Below, one piece after another: positions 12,135 through 23,933 of a DNA stretch of 64,000 nucleotides. Where the stretch lies: NCBI GenBank assembly GCA_023055425.1, contig JALGPY010000012.1:11839922-11903921 (forward strand), read 5' to 3'. The notes below the pieces were generated by a model. That model worked only from the letters and a program-made list of their open reading frames with translations, did not search any database and was not told the origin of the DNA. A program made the translations under genes and the position numbers. This DNA comes from Linanthus parryae. Its lineage: Eukaryota > Streptophyta > Magnoliopsida > Ericales > Polemoniaceae. The stretch's first letter is position 1. Every line of letters starts with the position of its first letter.

Positions 12135-14864
12135 ATGCCCAGGATCCCTAGAGAACTTGTGCCCCCACTTGAAGACCCGAAACAGTTATTCAGAGATCAG
12201 AGGAGAAGACAGAAACAAAGCAAGATGGGTGATCAATTGACCAACGCGCAGCTCAATGAGAAAATGGAAGAGTTGGCGAAACAGTTGAATGATCGCAACG
12301 CTCAGACACCATACAACAAGTCTGGGCAGGCTATTGTGGAGAAATTCCAGACGTCCACGTATGGACACAATCCGGCAATTGTAGTGCCAGACATACAGGC
12401 TGAGCATTTTGATCTCAAGCCAGCTACGATCCAGACAGTCACCAATCAGTTCCAGTTTTATGGGAACAAGGATGAGGATCCCAACGATTTCATTGGGAAG
12501 TTCAATGCTTATATCAAGACTGTGAAGTATAAGAACGTAACTCCAGAGGCGTTGAAACTTATTCTATTTTTCCATTGTTTGAAAGGTGCAGCTGAGAAGT
12601 GGCTTGAGTCGAGAGCTCCGGATTCAATCACTACATGGGCCCAATGTGTGGATGAATTCATGGCAAAGTTTTACCCAGTTCAGCGAGTTATTCAGTTACA
12701 AGGTGATATCCTTGGCTTTCAGCAGCAGGCCCATGAGACCGTGGTAGAGGCGTGGGATATATTTATGTATTTGATCAGGAAGTGCCCAAATCACGATTTT
12801 GGGGACTACAAAATTTTGCAGGTCTTCTACCATGGCTTAGGACGCCATAACCAGGAGTTAGTCAACAGGGAAGCTGGAGGAAATTTCATGTATTCAGTTG
12901 ACAAAGAGGGAGCATTTGTACTTATGAAACAGCTAGCCAAGCAGGATACGCAGTTTTATGATTCTAGAAGACTTTCGGAATTGCCTGAGGCGAAAGACGA
13001 TGAGTGGAAGGATGGGATCAGCAAGATGGTGTCAGACTTGGCCAAGCATGTTTATAAGGACAAGAAGACAGTAGCAAGTGTTGAGGAGCCAGAATATGAT
13101 GCAGCAATGGAACACATGGCAAATGAGGATTTGAACTATGTGGGGGCACACGGACAGAGGCAGAACTGGAATCAAGGGAACTACAAGCCAGGCACTAGAG
13201 ATCATCCAGGATTCAGGTATGGGGATCAGTCTGGAGCGACATATGCACCGGGGTTCCAGCATAGGCCACAGGTTTCGCAGGCTCCACCAGCAGCTGATGC
13301 AGCACCAAGTTCAGACATCTCTGTGTTGACAAAGGCATTGGCACAATTGAGTGAAAACATGAATACTATGACCACCAATGTGAACAACATGTCCACGAAG
13401 GTTACTGCTGGGTCTGCGGATTTACAGGCTACGAAGACTTCTCTTCGTTCTCTTGAGGTACAGGTGGGTCAGATTGCTACTCAGCTCTCATCTAGAGCTC
13501 CAGGTTCTTTGCCTTCCAACACGGAAGAAAATCCTCGTCAAATCAATGCAATCACTACTCGAAGCGGGGTTGCATTAAAAGATCCGCCATATCCCACTCA
13601 TGCTAGAGACGATGCTTCTAAGGCTAAAGAGCATGAGATATTTGATGATGATACTAATGTCGTGATCCCCCAATCAAAGGGCGCGACGGATGAGGAGGCG
13701 ATGAAAGACAAGGATGAGGTACGTATTGATACTACTGTTTCTAAGGCAGTTCCATATCCTTTGAGAACAAGAAAGAGGGATGATTCTAGAGATTTTCAGA
13801 GGTTTCTTGATATATTCAAGAAGGTGGAGATTAACATTCCTTTGGCAGAGGCTATCTCTAAAATGCCTACATATGCCAAGTTTCTCAAGGATATTCTTTC
13901 AGGAAAGAGACGCATGAGTGATTTTGCACAGGTGAATTTGACTGCTGAGACTTCTGAATGCGTCAGGAATGGATTGCCTAAGAAGAAGAAAGACCCTGGG
14001 AGCTTTGTCATACCGGTTACTCTTGGTAATTCTCTCACTATGACTGCGTTGTGCGATTTGGGGGCAAGCATCAATTTGATGCCCTTGTCCGTATTCAGGA
14101 AGCTAGGTGTGGGGGAGCCTCGTCGCACCCGAGTTACCTTGCAGATGGCTGACAGGTCGATCCGTAGAGCATATGGGGTGATTGACGACATTTTGGTCAA
14201 AGTTGGTACTCTTATCTTTCCTGCAGATTTTGTCATCTTAGACATAGAGGTTGGCGAAGTACCTCTCATTCTTGGCAGGCCCTTCCTAGCTACAGGGGAG
14301 GCTATTATTCATGTGAAGAGTGGAAAGCTATCTATGCAGATCAATGATGAAAAAGTGGTCTTCGATGTGTTCAAGGCAATGAAAATGCCTTCATGTTATA
14401 ACTATGAAGATTGCTTTAGCGTAGAGATCTTTGATGATGATATGGGAGATGAGGAAGCTAAATTGATGTGGGAGGAAATTGATGGAATGTACAAGGATGA
14501 AGATCAGAGCCCTCCCATGGATTTGTGTCACATGAGCAGCTGGACCAAGCTGGATTTATATGAGCAAGGGGAGCAGAAGTTAGCTCTTGTTCCTTCACTC
14601 AAGTCACCACCCGTGCTTGAGTTGAAGCCATTGCCTAGCCATCTCAGGTATGCTTTTCTTGGTGTTGATAACACATTGCCCGTAATTGTTTCTTCTGTTT
14701 TATCTCAGGCACAGGAGGAGCAACTTTTGGATGTGCTAAGGAAGCATAAGGGAGCAATTGGATGGACTATCGCAGATATAAAGGGGATCAGCCCCGTCTA
14801 TTGCCAGCAAAAGATCCGGGTAGAAGAAGGAAAGAAGCCAGTGATCCAAGCACAGCGGGATTGA
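12135..14864 (+). pseudogene. Athila-like gag-protease and start of RT (frameshifted)
   Basis: Gag forms the particle core and the aspartic protease matures the polyprotein. The frame opens at ATG 12135 and runs 909 codons. Residues 1-280 carry the gag region with the retrotransposon-gag core (AAEKWLESRAPDSITTW and FMAKFYP). A linker follows. The protease lies around residues 620-740, with CDLGASINLMP (catalytic Asp about 641) and LILGRPFLATG. RT begins around 870 (KIRVEEGKKPVIQAQR) and the frame then stops at 14864, because a small indel near 14855-14862 shifts the reading; RT continues in another frame from 14858. Athila gag-pol is normally one frame, so this is a disabling mutation. No CCHC zinc knuckle is visible, as usual for Athila. 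Confidence 0.9.
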
Positions 14865-16534
14865 ATCCGCATATGAAAGAAGTGGTGAGAAAAGAGGTCA
14901 TGAAGTGGCTAGAGGCTGGTATTATTTTTCCGATCTCAGACAGCACTTGGACTAGCCCGGTCCAGTGTGTGCCTAAGAAAGGAGGAATGACTGTGGTAGA
15001 GAACGACAAGCATGAGCAGATTGCTCAACGGACAGTTACTGGACGGGGTGTGTGCATGGATTACAGGAAGCTGAATGAAGCCACGCTCAAGGATCACTTT
15101 CCGTTGCCGTTTATTGATCAGATGCTTGATCGTTTGGCTCACCACGAGTACTATTGCTTCTTGGATGGATATTCAGGCTACAACCAGATAGCCATTGCTC
15201 CAGAAGACCAGGAGAAGACCACTTTTACATGCCCCTATGGCACATTCGCGTTCCGCCGCATGCCCTTTGGGTTATGTAATGCACCGGCTACTTTCCAGCG
15301 GTGTATGATGGCCGTCTTCTCAGACATGATTGAGAGGAATTTAGAGGTCTTCATGGACGACTTCTCCTTATTTGGTGACAGTTTTGAGGATTGTCTACAC
15401 CATCTCGGCCGTGTCTTAGTTCGTTGTGAAGACACTAATCTCGTGCTGAATTGGGAGAAGTGTCACTTCATGGTCACAGAGGGGATAGTTCTTGGTCACA
15501 AGATTTCACGCAGAGGGTTGGAGGTTGATCAAGCGAAGGTAGAGACAATCAAGCAACTCCCTTATCCGACTTCAGTGAAGGGGGTCAGAAGCTTCTTGGG
15601 ACATGCAGGTTTCTATCGCAGGTTTATCAAGGACTTCTCGAAGATCTGCAAGCCTTTGTGTGAGTTGCTAGGGAAAGATGTCCCGTTTGTGTTTGATGAA
15701 GCGTGCAAGAAGGCCTTCGACTTTTTGAAGGAACAGCTCACCTCTGCTCCTATCATCACAACTCCGGATTGGAGTTTGCCATTTGAGCTCATGTGCGATG
15801 CCAGTGATTTCGCCATTGGAGCAGTATTAGGGCAAAGGAAGGAAAAGGTATGCCATGTTATTTATTATGCTAGTAGGGTTCTTAATGAGGCTCAACTGAA
15901 TTATGGCACTACTGAGAAGGAGTTATTAGCTGTGATTTTTTCTCTTGACAAATTCCGGCCTTATTTTGTGGGATCGAAAGTGATTGTCTTTACGGATCAT
16001 TCGGCGCTGAAATATTTTCTTGATAAGAAGGATGCCAAGCCAAGATTGTTGCGGTGGGTTCTTTTGATGCAGGAATTTGATGTTGAGATCCGCGACAAGA
16101 AGGGTGTTGAGAATGTGGTAGCGGACCACCTCTCAAGACTCGAGAATGGAGTGGTAGAGAAGGTGCCGATTCAAGAGAACTTTCCTGACGAGAGCGTGAT
16201 GTCTTTGGGGGATACTGAGCCTTGGTATTGGGCAATTGCTAACTATCTCACCAATGGGAAGATTCCGGAAGAGTGGACAGTGCAGCAGAAGAAGCGGTTC
16301 TTGTATGTGGTCAAGCAATATTTTTGGGAGGATCCATATCTATTCAAGATGGGAGCCGACAATATCATTCGAAAGTGTGTGCCTACTCATGAGATCTATG
16401 ATGTGATCAAGCAATGTCATGCAGCGCCTAGTGGAGGCCATTTCAGCGGTCCTCGCACCGCCATGAAGGTACTACAATCCGGTTTCTTTTGGCCCACTAT
16501 ATTTAAAGATTGTCATGATTGGGTTGCAGGATAG
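14762..16534 (+). pseudogene. Athila-like RT-RNase H and integrase N-terminus (broken)
   Basis: This is the middle of the polyprotein; homology starts at about 14858 and the codons before that are only an open extension. RT motifs include PVQCVPKKGG, CMDYRKLNEATLKDHFPLP, the catalytic FMDD at 15350-15361, and LGHKISRRGLEVD. RNase H follows (LMCDASDFAIGAVLG, TEKELLAVIF, FTDHSALKYF). The integrase zinc-binding region starts ([19 protein letters not shown]), but the frame stops at TAG 16532-16534 inside the HHCC finger. A small deletion there (about 5 bp by comparison with the family) removes the first Cys and shifts the frame back to that of the gag segment. The next segment overlaps this one. 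Confidence 0.9.
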
Positions 16535-17507
16535 TTGCCAAAGAACGGGTAACATCTCCAAGCGAGATGAGATGCCAATGTCTGAATGGCTTGAGGTGGA
16601 GCCCTTCGATGTTTGGGGCATAGACTTCATGGGTCCGTTTCCTCCTTCCTATGGTAATCTCTACATCCTCCTTGCTGTGGATTACGTGACGAAATGGGTT
16701 GAGGCAATTGCGTGCCCCAAGAATGATGCAGCGACGGTAGAGAAGTTTCTGAAGAAGCATATCTTTACTCGGTTTGGCACACCAAGGGCAATGGTGAGCG
16801 ATGAAGGTTCACACTTCATAAATCGAGTGTTTGCCAGAGTCTTGAAGACGTACGGGGTGTCTATCCATAAGGTTTCCCTACCTTATCACCCCCAAACTAA
16901 TGGGGAAGCTGAAGTTTCGAACAGGGAGATTAAGGGGATTCTTCAGAAAACCGTCAACACCGGACACAAGGATTGGGCTGTGAAGCTGGATGACGCATTA
17001 TGGGCATACCGTACTGCATGGAAGACGCCTTTGAACATGTCTCCGTTCCAGCTTATCTTCGGTAAGGCATGTCACCTTCCCGATGAGTTAGAGCACAAGG
17101 TTTATTGGGCGATCAAGCGGTTGAACATGGATCCCGATTTAGCAGGACAAGCAAGGAAGATGAAGCTTCTTGAACTTGAGGAATGGAGATTACAAGCCTA
17201 TGATAGTTCCCGGATTTACAAGGAAAAGACGAAGAGATGGCACGACAGTCGTCTCAAACCGAAAGAACTTCGTGTGGGACAAAAGGTTCTGCTATTCAAC
17301 TCACGCATGAAGCTCTTTCCGGGAAAGCTCCGTTCGAGATGGTCCGGGCCGTTCTGGATCCACCAAATATATCCTTGGGGTGCGGTTGAGTTAGAAGATC
17401 CACATACAAATGAGTGTTTCCGCGTCAACGGAAGCAGGGTTAAACCGTACTTGGAATCCGCGCCAATTCCGGCCAAAGTGGATGTTATCTACTTTGACGA
17501 GCCGTGA
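16515..17507 (+). pseudogene. Athila-like integrase core and C-terminus
   Basis: Integrase inserts the cDNA into the genome. The DDE core is visible: the first Asp in WGIDFMGPF, the second in VSDEGSHF, and the Glu in [17 protein letters not shown]. It is followed by the Athila-style C-terminus ([32 protein letters not shown]). The stop is at 17505-17507. The frame equals that of the gag segment, so it is joined to RT only through the deletion near 16530. All catalytic residues are present, but the zinc finger upstream is broken. Confidence 0.9.
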
Positions 17508-18757
17508 TCGTATTGAGGTAACTGGGTCGGGCCGTCGACCGTAAATTACAAAGCGCTTGTTGGGAGGCAACCCAACGTATTTTATGCATTAGTGTAGAGA
17601 GTGTGTTTTAAATACTGTTGTGTGAGTTTTTAATTTTTTTTTTGTTATCTGAGGGGTGAGAGAGCGAGAATTTGACATTTAAAATGAGTCTCCGCAGGAT
17701 TACAGGTTATTACGCGATTCGGACTCCCCTTCTTGATGTGCGTAGACTCGCATGGAAATGCGCGCATCGGAGTTCGAACGTAAAAGACAGGCGAAATTGG
17801 AACGAGAAAGATGTGATCACGCCGAGATTCCTGAGGATGTTGGGAAGCGTGTCACGGGGAAAAAAAAAAATGAGCTCAAGAACAGAAGAGGAACATGGAA
17901 TTCAAGCTAAGGAACTGTGAAGATTAGCTAACAAAGCCAAAAAAAAAAATGCCAGGAGATCGTATGATCAACATGTTAGATCGTGGGATCAGCAGTGAAT
18001 ACTTAGAAGAAATTTCTACGAAAAAATTTTGAGCAACTCACTGGAGAATAATATCACAGAGGAGATCCTACGATCTAAGCAGATCGTACGATCACAAATA
18101 GTGATCGCACGATCTGCTAAGGAGTCTTGCCGCAACAAAAAAGACCAACTCACTGGAATTGCTGATCATCTACCAGATCGCACGACCAGCTTAGATCGCA
18201 CGATCACCATATGGTGATCGCACGATCAGAAACAAAACACGCGGCTCATTAACTGGGGGTATTGTGGTCTTTTGGCAACAATTAAAAGGAATAAAAGACC
18301 TCCCTCACGGATCAAACTACAGAACCACGCCCCAACTGTTATTCCGTCGCTCTCTCTCTTGTGAGCTCTCTCAGTGCTCAAGAACACGATAGGAAGAAGT
18401 TGATCAAATTCTGAATCAAGATAGGGGTTTTGCTCGCCTCAAGCTCCTCTACAACTATTGTGAAGCCAATTCAGCTAGTTTACAAGAGACAAGTGTGGGG
18501 GAGAAGAAGGAAGTCCGAACCCTAGAACGAAGAATCGTCGATTCGTTCTTCATCGTTTGAAATTTCAACAAACCGGTTTTGGGGTTTTGACGGGGACACC
18601 AAGGGGAAGCTAAAGAGCTAAAAATCTCACATCGCGAAAAATACAGAAAAACCAGTCAATTTGACCGATTTTGTCAGGTATTCCTAAACTTTAGCGTATT
18701 ATTTGATTTTTGCACTTGTACTTGCTGCATTTGTTTGAAAATTGATACGTGTGTGAG
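17508..18757 (+). mobile_element. Spacer between pol and the extra ORF
   Basis: It begins with a short conserved Athila-type word (GTTGGGAGGCAACCCAACG near 17559-17577) and is otherwise non-coding. It holds a cluster of GATC-bounded palindromes at 17958-18227 (separate entry) and A-rich runs near 17862 and 17939. A pyrimidine-rich stretch near 18330-18365 (TCTCTCTCTTG) could be part of a leader or splice acceptor for the downstream ORF, but I see no firm splice signals. Confidence 0.55.
17958..18227. repeat. Cluster of eight 12-bp GATCG-CGATC palindromes
   Basis: Eight copies of a 12-bp imperfect palindrome with consensus GATCGCACGATC lie at 17958, 17979, 18064, 18082, 18103, 18176, 18194 and 18216 (each position is the first base). 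Variants differ mainly in the middle four bases (GTAT, GTGG, CTAC, GTAC, GCAC). The last two copies are joined by GATCACCATATGGTGATC, a perfect 18-bp palindrome. Spacing is irregular (18 to 85 bp), so this is not a simple tandem array. It lies in the pol-to-ORF3 spacer. Function unknown. Confidence 0.8.
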
Positions 18758-19810
18758 ATGAGGCCTAATAGAGGCAAGATGGTGATGGATTCGTCGGTCG
18801 ATAAAGGGAAACGTAAGGTGAATGAGAGTGATTTAGTTGACCGTTACCAAAACGAGGATGAACCTGAGTTGGAGATGGGAGATGAGACATCTAGTGACGA
18901 TGAGGAAACCGATTGTCCTAAATCACCTAAGTTTAGTTGGCTTAAAGGTCACTTTCATGCTAATCCTAAAATGAGGGCATCTAGGAAGCACCCTATGAAG
19001 GATATCACTGATCCTAGGAAGATTGAACCCACAAATTTCTGCACCCATAGATTTGTTTGTCATGATGCTCATTTGTTTTTCTTAACAAACAAGGGGATCA
19101 AATATAGTGTTAATCCTGAGAAAGAGTTCGACTTTACAGTCCCTGATGTGCCTAAGGAGATTAAAGATGCGGCCAAGCGTGAGAACTTTCTGGGTATGTA
19201 TGCCCTACTCAAAGAGTCCTCATGTTCGGCACTTGTTCGTGAAATGACTGTGAATGCTCGATACTCTACTTGTGCGTGCCACCATGGTGAGGTTAGCGAT
19301 GAGAGGATAATTTATGCTAGGGGCAAGTTTGTGGTTTTCACCCCGGATTCTATTGCTAATGCCTTTAAGTGGCCACCCCTAACTGAGAAGTGCAAATTTC
19401 ATGAGGTTTTGAGGCGCAGGGGGATTGAGGAGGAGATAGGACAGTTTTGTTTTGCGGGGGTGCCAGGGGCAGATTGGGTGAGAAGAGAGAATAAGAGAGA
19501 CTGGCTTGTTGAGAACAAGGTTCTCCTAAAGCCTGCCCGGTGGTTAATAGAGTGGGTTGAGACATGGATTTTGGGTGTTACTTCTACCCAATGGGTGGAA
19601 TTTGATACCTGTGTCATGGCTTATTGTTTGTTCAAGGGGTGGAGGTTTGACATCCCTGCACGAATTCATAAGAATTTCCGATCTAGGTTGGAAAAAGGGA
19701 ATAAGAGGGCGCCCGGCTATAGCTATTTGCTAATGCATTTGGCTACCAAGGCCGGTGTGACGCTAACCAATTCTGAGCGCGATAAGCAAAAGCCTCCAGA
19801 ACGGCTTTGA
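18758..19810 (+). pseudogene. Extra ORF after pol, plant-transposon-protein-like
   Basis: The frame opens at ATG 18758 (an upstream GTG is open too) and runs 350 codons. The N-terminus is acidic and low in complexity (about residues 20-60, with DETSSDDEETD). The core around 180-320 has a pattern resembling the plant putative-transposon-protein family often found in gypsy elements (ARGKFVVFTPDSIANAFKW, then a charged region, then WVEFDTCVMAYCLFKGWRFD). No membrane segment or signal peptide is visible, so it is not an obvious envelope protein. It ends at TGA 19808-19810, but a 107-codon frame continues in another register to 20130, so the ORF is probably frameshifted near 19786-19810. The family call is by pattern only. 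Confidence 0.6.
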
Positions 19811-20130
19811 ATAACATTCCTTCCCCTTTTAGGAACTTGCCACCGAGCGGCAGTAGGAGGAGAGGAAGAGCTGCAGTAGGAGGTGTTGAGAGTGTCTCGA
19901 GTGAGCCGGTGCCCAGTTTTGATTTCGAGCGGGCATTTCGTAGGTTGGGGGCGAAGGAGGATAGGCATTTTGCGCATACTCGTAGTAGTATGAAGAAGAT
20001 AGGAACAGAGGTGGCTAGGCAGAGTAGGTTGTTGGCTCAGTTAGCCATACAACACAACTCTGGCGTTGATCCTCAGGCCGAGCTTTTCGAGTATGCCTCT
20101 GACCCTTACCAGAGCCCGGAGGATGAGTAG
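19807..20130 (+). pseudogene. C-terminal continuation of the extra ORF
   Basis: This frame is open from 19786 to TAG 20128-20130 and lacks its own ATG near the start, which fits a frameshifted tail rather than a separate gene. The product is basic then acidic: an Arg/Gly-rich stretch (GSRRRGRAAVGG), a helical middle with FERAFRRLGAKEDRHFAHT, and the end ASDPYQSPEDE. It resembles the tails of gypsy extra ORFs that carry a short coiled region. No function can be assigned. Confidence 0.5.
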
Positions 20131-20816
20131 ATTCACCGCCCCTCACATTAGAAATGCTGAGTCCTTGGTTTTACTTCTAATTTCGTTGAGGACAACGACG
20201 TATTCTAGTGTGGGGGGGGGAGTTTTAGTCTTGACTAGCCAGTCAGTGTTTGCATTGCCATGTCTTCATATAGTTTGTTCGTGTCGTATTGTGTCTAATT
20301 TTGTAGTCCGTGTCGTGATATTGTGATAGTATGTCATATTGTTTGTGTTAGTCGTGTATATATTTGTTTATGTTTGTGTTTAATATTGCACGTTTTCTTA
20401 TTTGAGTCTACCTACCCTATTGAATGTCTTGTGTAGTTTCGTTTAGTTCGTGTCGGCTTGCATGTAGAGTAGGAATTATATGAAAAAAAAATTAAAAAGA
20501 GAAAATTTTGAGAAAAGGGCAATCGAAAGAGGCTAAAGTTTGATAAATTGCGAAGTGTGAGGATTTTAGGCGTAGAGCATGATTTGCGACCGAGAGTGAC
20601 AACGTGAGTCCCCCCTAGTAGGTATGGAGAGACTTTCTTTACGGGAGTGCCTACCTATTTCTAACACTTACGTGATTTTTATTCGCAAAGTGTGTGCCTA
20701 TTTTCTTACAAGAGCTGAGCTAGGTGTGAGCTAAACAAGCCGAACATCCATGTGTACGTCTTAGGTAGTCGCCAACCCGCCTCGTAGTGGCACACGAAAC
20801 AGCTGTGCGAGGACGT
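20131..20816 (+). mobile_element. 3' spacer of the Athila-like element, left half
   Basis: Non-coding sequence after the extra ORF. It has GT-rich stretches (20200-20460), A runs near 20480, and then CCCCCCTAGTAGGTATGGAG-type words. The copia insertion at 20817 interrupts it within GACGT, and the spacer resumes at 29337. Confidence 0.6.
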
Positions 20817-22249
20817 TGTTGGAATAGATGCCCTAGAGGCAATCTAGTTTAGTATGAATTTGTATATGGCTAGAAAATTCATTTATTATTTATTGGATAT
20901 TTAATATAATGAAGTCCTTAGATTTACAATTGTGTTGTTTATCTTAAATATCCCTAGTCAAGTATAATGATTAAATGGGACAATCATCTATAGACTAGTA
21001 TGGGGTTGGATTGATATGGAGATATCACGATCCAACACATAGGTGTGCATTACGGAATGTTGCACTGGATTGACCCATCACCAAGAAGGCTACATACATG
21101 TTATGTTGAGTCACAAGTGCTTCTCGGGGTGCAATGGTATTGTCATCCTTAGACTTGAAGTCACTATATATTCTAGTTGTGGATCATTGTGATCTTGGTA
21201 GCGTTAAACGCTACACCGTAACTGGGTAGTTATAAAGGCGTGTACTGGATACAATGAGAAGCAAGCTTAGAGATCGTAGTGGACGTAGAGAGGATTTGCC
21301 CCTCCCACATAACGGGAGCAAATATCCTAGGCCACTCGAAGGATAGTGCTTATAGAATGTCTGGCCAGACTCAAATAAATCAATATATGGGATATTGATG
21401 TTATTTGCACGAATAAGGCTATTCCATGGATCGAGAAACTAGGGATTGGATATACGAGTGTGACTTGTATGTCTCGTGTCCAATCCGGATATGGAGGCAA
21501 AGGGATGAGACAATTACTTGTACAAGGTTGTCAAGATGACTATTCTATTAGTTGGCTAGAATGGATGTTTTGCTAGAAACCGCTCCATATTAGCAAATAG
21601 TTGCTACCAACTAGATAGAACCTATGGGGTCACACGCTATATAGAGTTGTACTAGATTTGGAATTAATTAATTGGATTAATTAATTAGAAGGATCACTTT
21701 GCAAACCCTTGCAAACTTAGTTGGGACTAATTTGCAAGGAAGGGACTAAATTGAATTCTAGTAGGACTAGAATAAGTCCTTTAGGTAGTTAACAAGGAGT
21801 TGTTGGACTATATATAAAGGACCCTCCTTCCTTCCTTCCTCATAACTTATGCTCATTAGTGATCATAACAAGAGTGGGAGAGAACAAAGGAGAGAGAGAG
21901 CAAGCAACAAGGGCCGAACCCGACCCTTGCCGCCGCCCCCTCACCCCGTCGGCCAAAAGAGGGCCGAGTCCCTCTTTTTGTCTCGTTTTGCGTGATTCCT
22001 TCACCTTCCTCTCATTCCGGGCTAGCACCAAGGAGTTTGGGAGATCTAGGAGCAACTCTAGGCGTGGATCAACCATAGAGAACGTGACACTATTCGCGTT
22101 TGAAGTCATCAAGGAGAACCCAAAGGTGTGTTTATGATTTCTTACCTTTACTATCGTTATGCATCTAGACTTGTGATCCTTGGAGGGTTTTGCATGGCTA
22201 TTTGTTTGATTATGCTTCCGTTGCGCGATCCATGAATCAAAACCCTACA
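20817..22249 (+). repeat. 5' LTR of the nested copia element
   Basis: It runs from TGTTGG to CCTACA, 1433 bp. A TATA box (TATATATAAA) lies at 21809-21818, followed by a CCTTCC repeat and the likely transcribed region. A 90-odd-codon frame downstream of the TATA box is open on both strands and recurs in the 3' LTR; I do not consider it a gene. Confidence 0.95.
21809..21818 (+). promoter_or_regulatory. LTR TATA box (copia, 5' LTR)
   Basis: TATATATAAA lies 992 bp into the LTR, preceded by GTTGGAC and followed by GGACCCTCC. The identical box is at the same offset in the 3' LTR (28891-28900). It probably drives the genomic transcript, with R beginning some 30 bp downstream. Confidence 0.7.
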
Positions 22250-23933
22250 GTGGTATCAGAGCCACAGGTCATAGAGCATAAACGTAGTTTATGTGTTACA
22301 TTCTTGTTGTTTTACACCTTAAATTGTTGTTTATCGCGTAAAACAAGACAAATCAAGCATGGGATGCAATTTGTCAATAATTACCCATAACAAGATCCAA
22401 TTTTTGCATTGGATGCATGAATTGGTGAGTTTGAGAAATTTTAGGATCTTAGATCTAGGGTTTGGGCATCCTTGGAGAAGAAGGAGTTCTCCCAAAACAA
22501 GGAAACAACCAAACTTGGGCTCCAAGCAAGGAGGTTGTTTTGGAAACAACCCCCATGAGGAGGTTCGGCCCCCTAGGGGACCGCCCCCATTGCTTGCCGC
22601 CCAAGCTTGGCCGCCCTAAGGGGCCGGGCGGCCCTAACCCGCGGGCCTAGCTGGCGGGTTTTGGGCCGGGCCGGCCCTAGGGCCTTATGGTTCTTTTTGT
22701 TGGGCCCGGGCAATTGGATTGTTGGGCCCATGGACCGTTTTAACCCTAGAAATCCTAAAATCAATTAAAATTGACCAAGCGCGTCAAAATTGGATTTTAA
22801 CTGTTTATGTGCAAATCGCATGGTGATTGGATATGGCCTTAGGATGTGGTTTGATGTGGATGTTTAATTTTGTGGTTTGGTTTTACGGCCTGCGAGCTGA
22901 TCAATTAATTGTAATAATTAATTAGGGTTTTATGGCCTGCGTGCCATTTTTTACTCAACTTGTGAAATTTATTTTATTTAGTATAGATATTAGCTAGTGC
23001 TAGATAAAGTAGATTGTTAGCCAAGATTGAAGAAAAGAAGCCCAAAGCCAAAGAAGCCACAAAAGATGGAGCATGGAGCATGGAGCATTCCACATGACTA
23101 TGAAGGATGGACCAAAAGATCAAGACGCATGGAGATGTGTTTGCTTAGGGTTCATAGATAATTCCATTGGCTTGGAATTATCTTAGTCTAGAAAAGGCCA
23201 TATCCACATCACGTTTAATTTCTGTTTTGTGGTTGTTTATTTATTGTCTTATTATTTGTGTGGTTGGTGTATGGATGATGCATGCAATTAGGATAATAAG
23301 ATAATTAGACAACCCGGATCTATTATTTGGAGTTGTGCCCAAACTCAAATAGATAGATTAGTTGATATTGATCAACAAAATAATTAAGAATTGAATTTAA
23401 AATCCCTCAAATTTTAAAATATTGTGTTCTTGCCTTCTCGTTATTTAAACACTCATTATCATCATTATTTATCGAGTTCGTGCGTGCCAAAGCATGGCGA
23501 CTTGGTTCATAATGATGGAATGCGATGGCACGTAACAATGTGCAATTGTTTAGGTAAGAGGTTGAACACAACTAGGCTATTAATTTGATTAAGAAACCTA
23601 GAGGCAATCAATTGGGATTATCCATATGGATGGATAAATAAGGAGTTATTTGCCCGATTGAACCAAGAGTTGCATAAGGGATGCAATTGGAATTGTTCCT
23701 ACCTAAAAGTAGTCAAATTATGGGTGACTTGCCAAAGCAAACTCATAAGGAGATGAAAAGATGGATCTTGGCCCACTAGAAAATATAAGGATATTTTCCG
23801 CATTAATATCTTGAGGGTTATTAATCCGTAGAAAAATAGTGGGAGCTATATTTAATAAACTAGCCATTATTAAATATAGTCAAAAATTCACAAATACTAA
23901 AACTTGCGTATTTTCCTTTTTGTAGAATTCCAA
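22250..23933 (+). mobile_element. Primer-binding site and long leader of the copia element
   Basis: TGGTATCAGAGC at 22251-22262 is the initiator-tRNA primer site. The 1.67 kb up to the gag ATG is an unusually long leader. It includes a strongly GC-rich block at about 22556-22740 with runs of GGCC and GGGCC in an otherwise AT-rich element, followed by AT-rich sequence. Small open frames around 22359-22650 cover the GC-rich block but have no recognisable product. Confidence 0.8.

Noticed and set aside
13796..14269. 157-codon minus frame inside gag-protease
   Set aside because: Shadow of the plus-strand polyprotein.
21859..22137. Frame downstream of the TATA box in the copia LTR (also 28956-29219)
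   Set aside because: Open on both strands and part of a repeated LTR; no start context or domain.
22359..22650. Overlapping short frames in the copia leader
   Set aside because: They arise from GC-rich sequence poor in stop codons; the peptides are Pro/Arg-rich with no domain.
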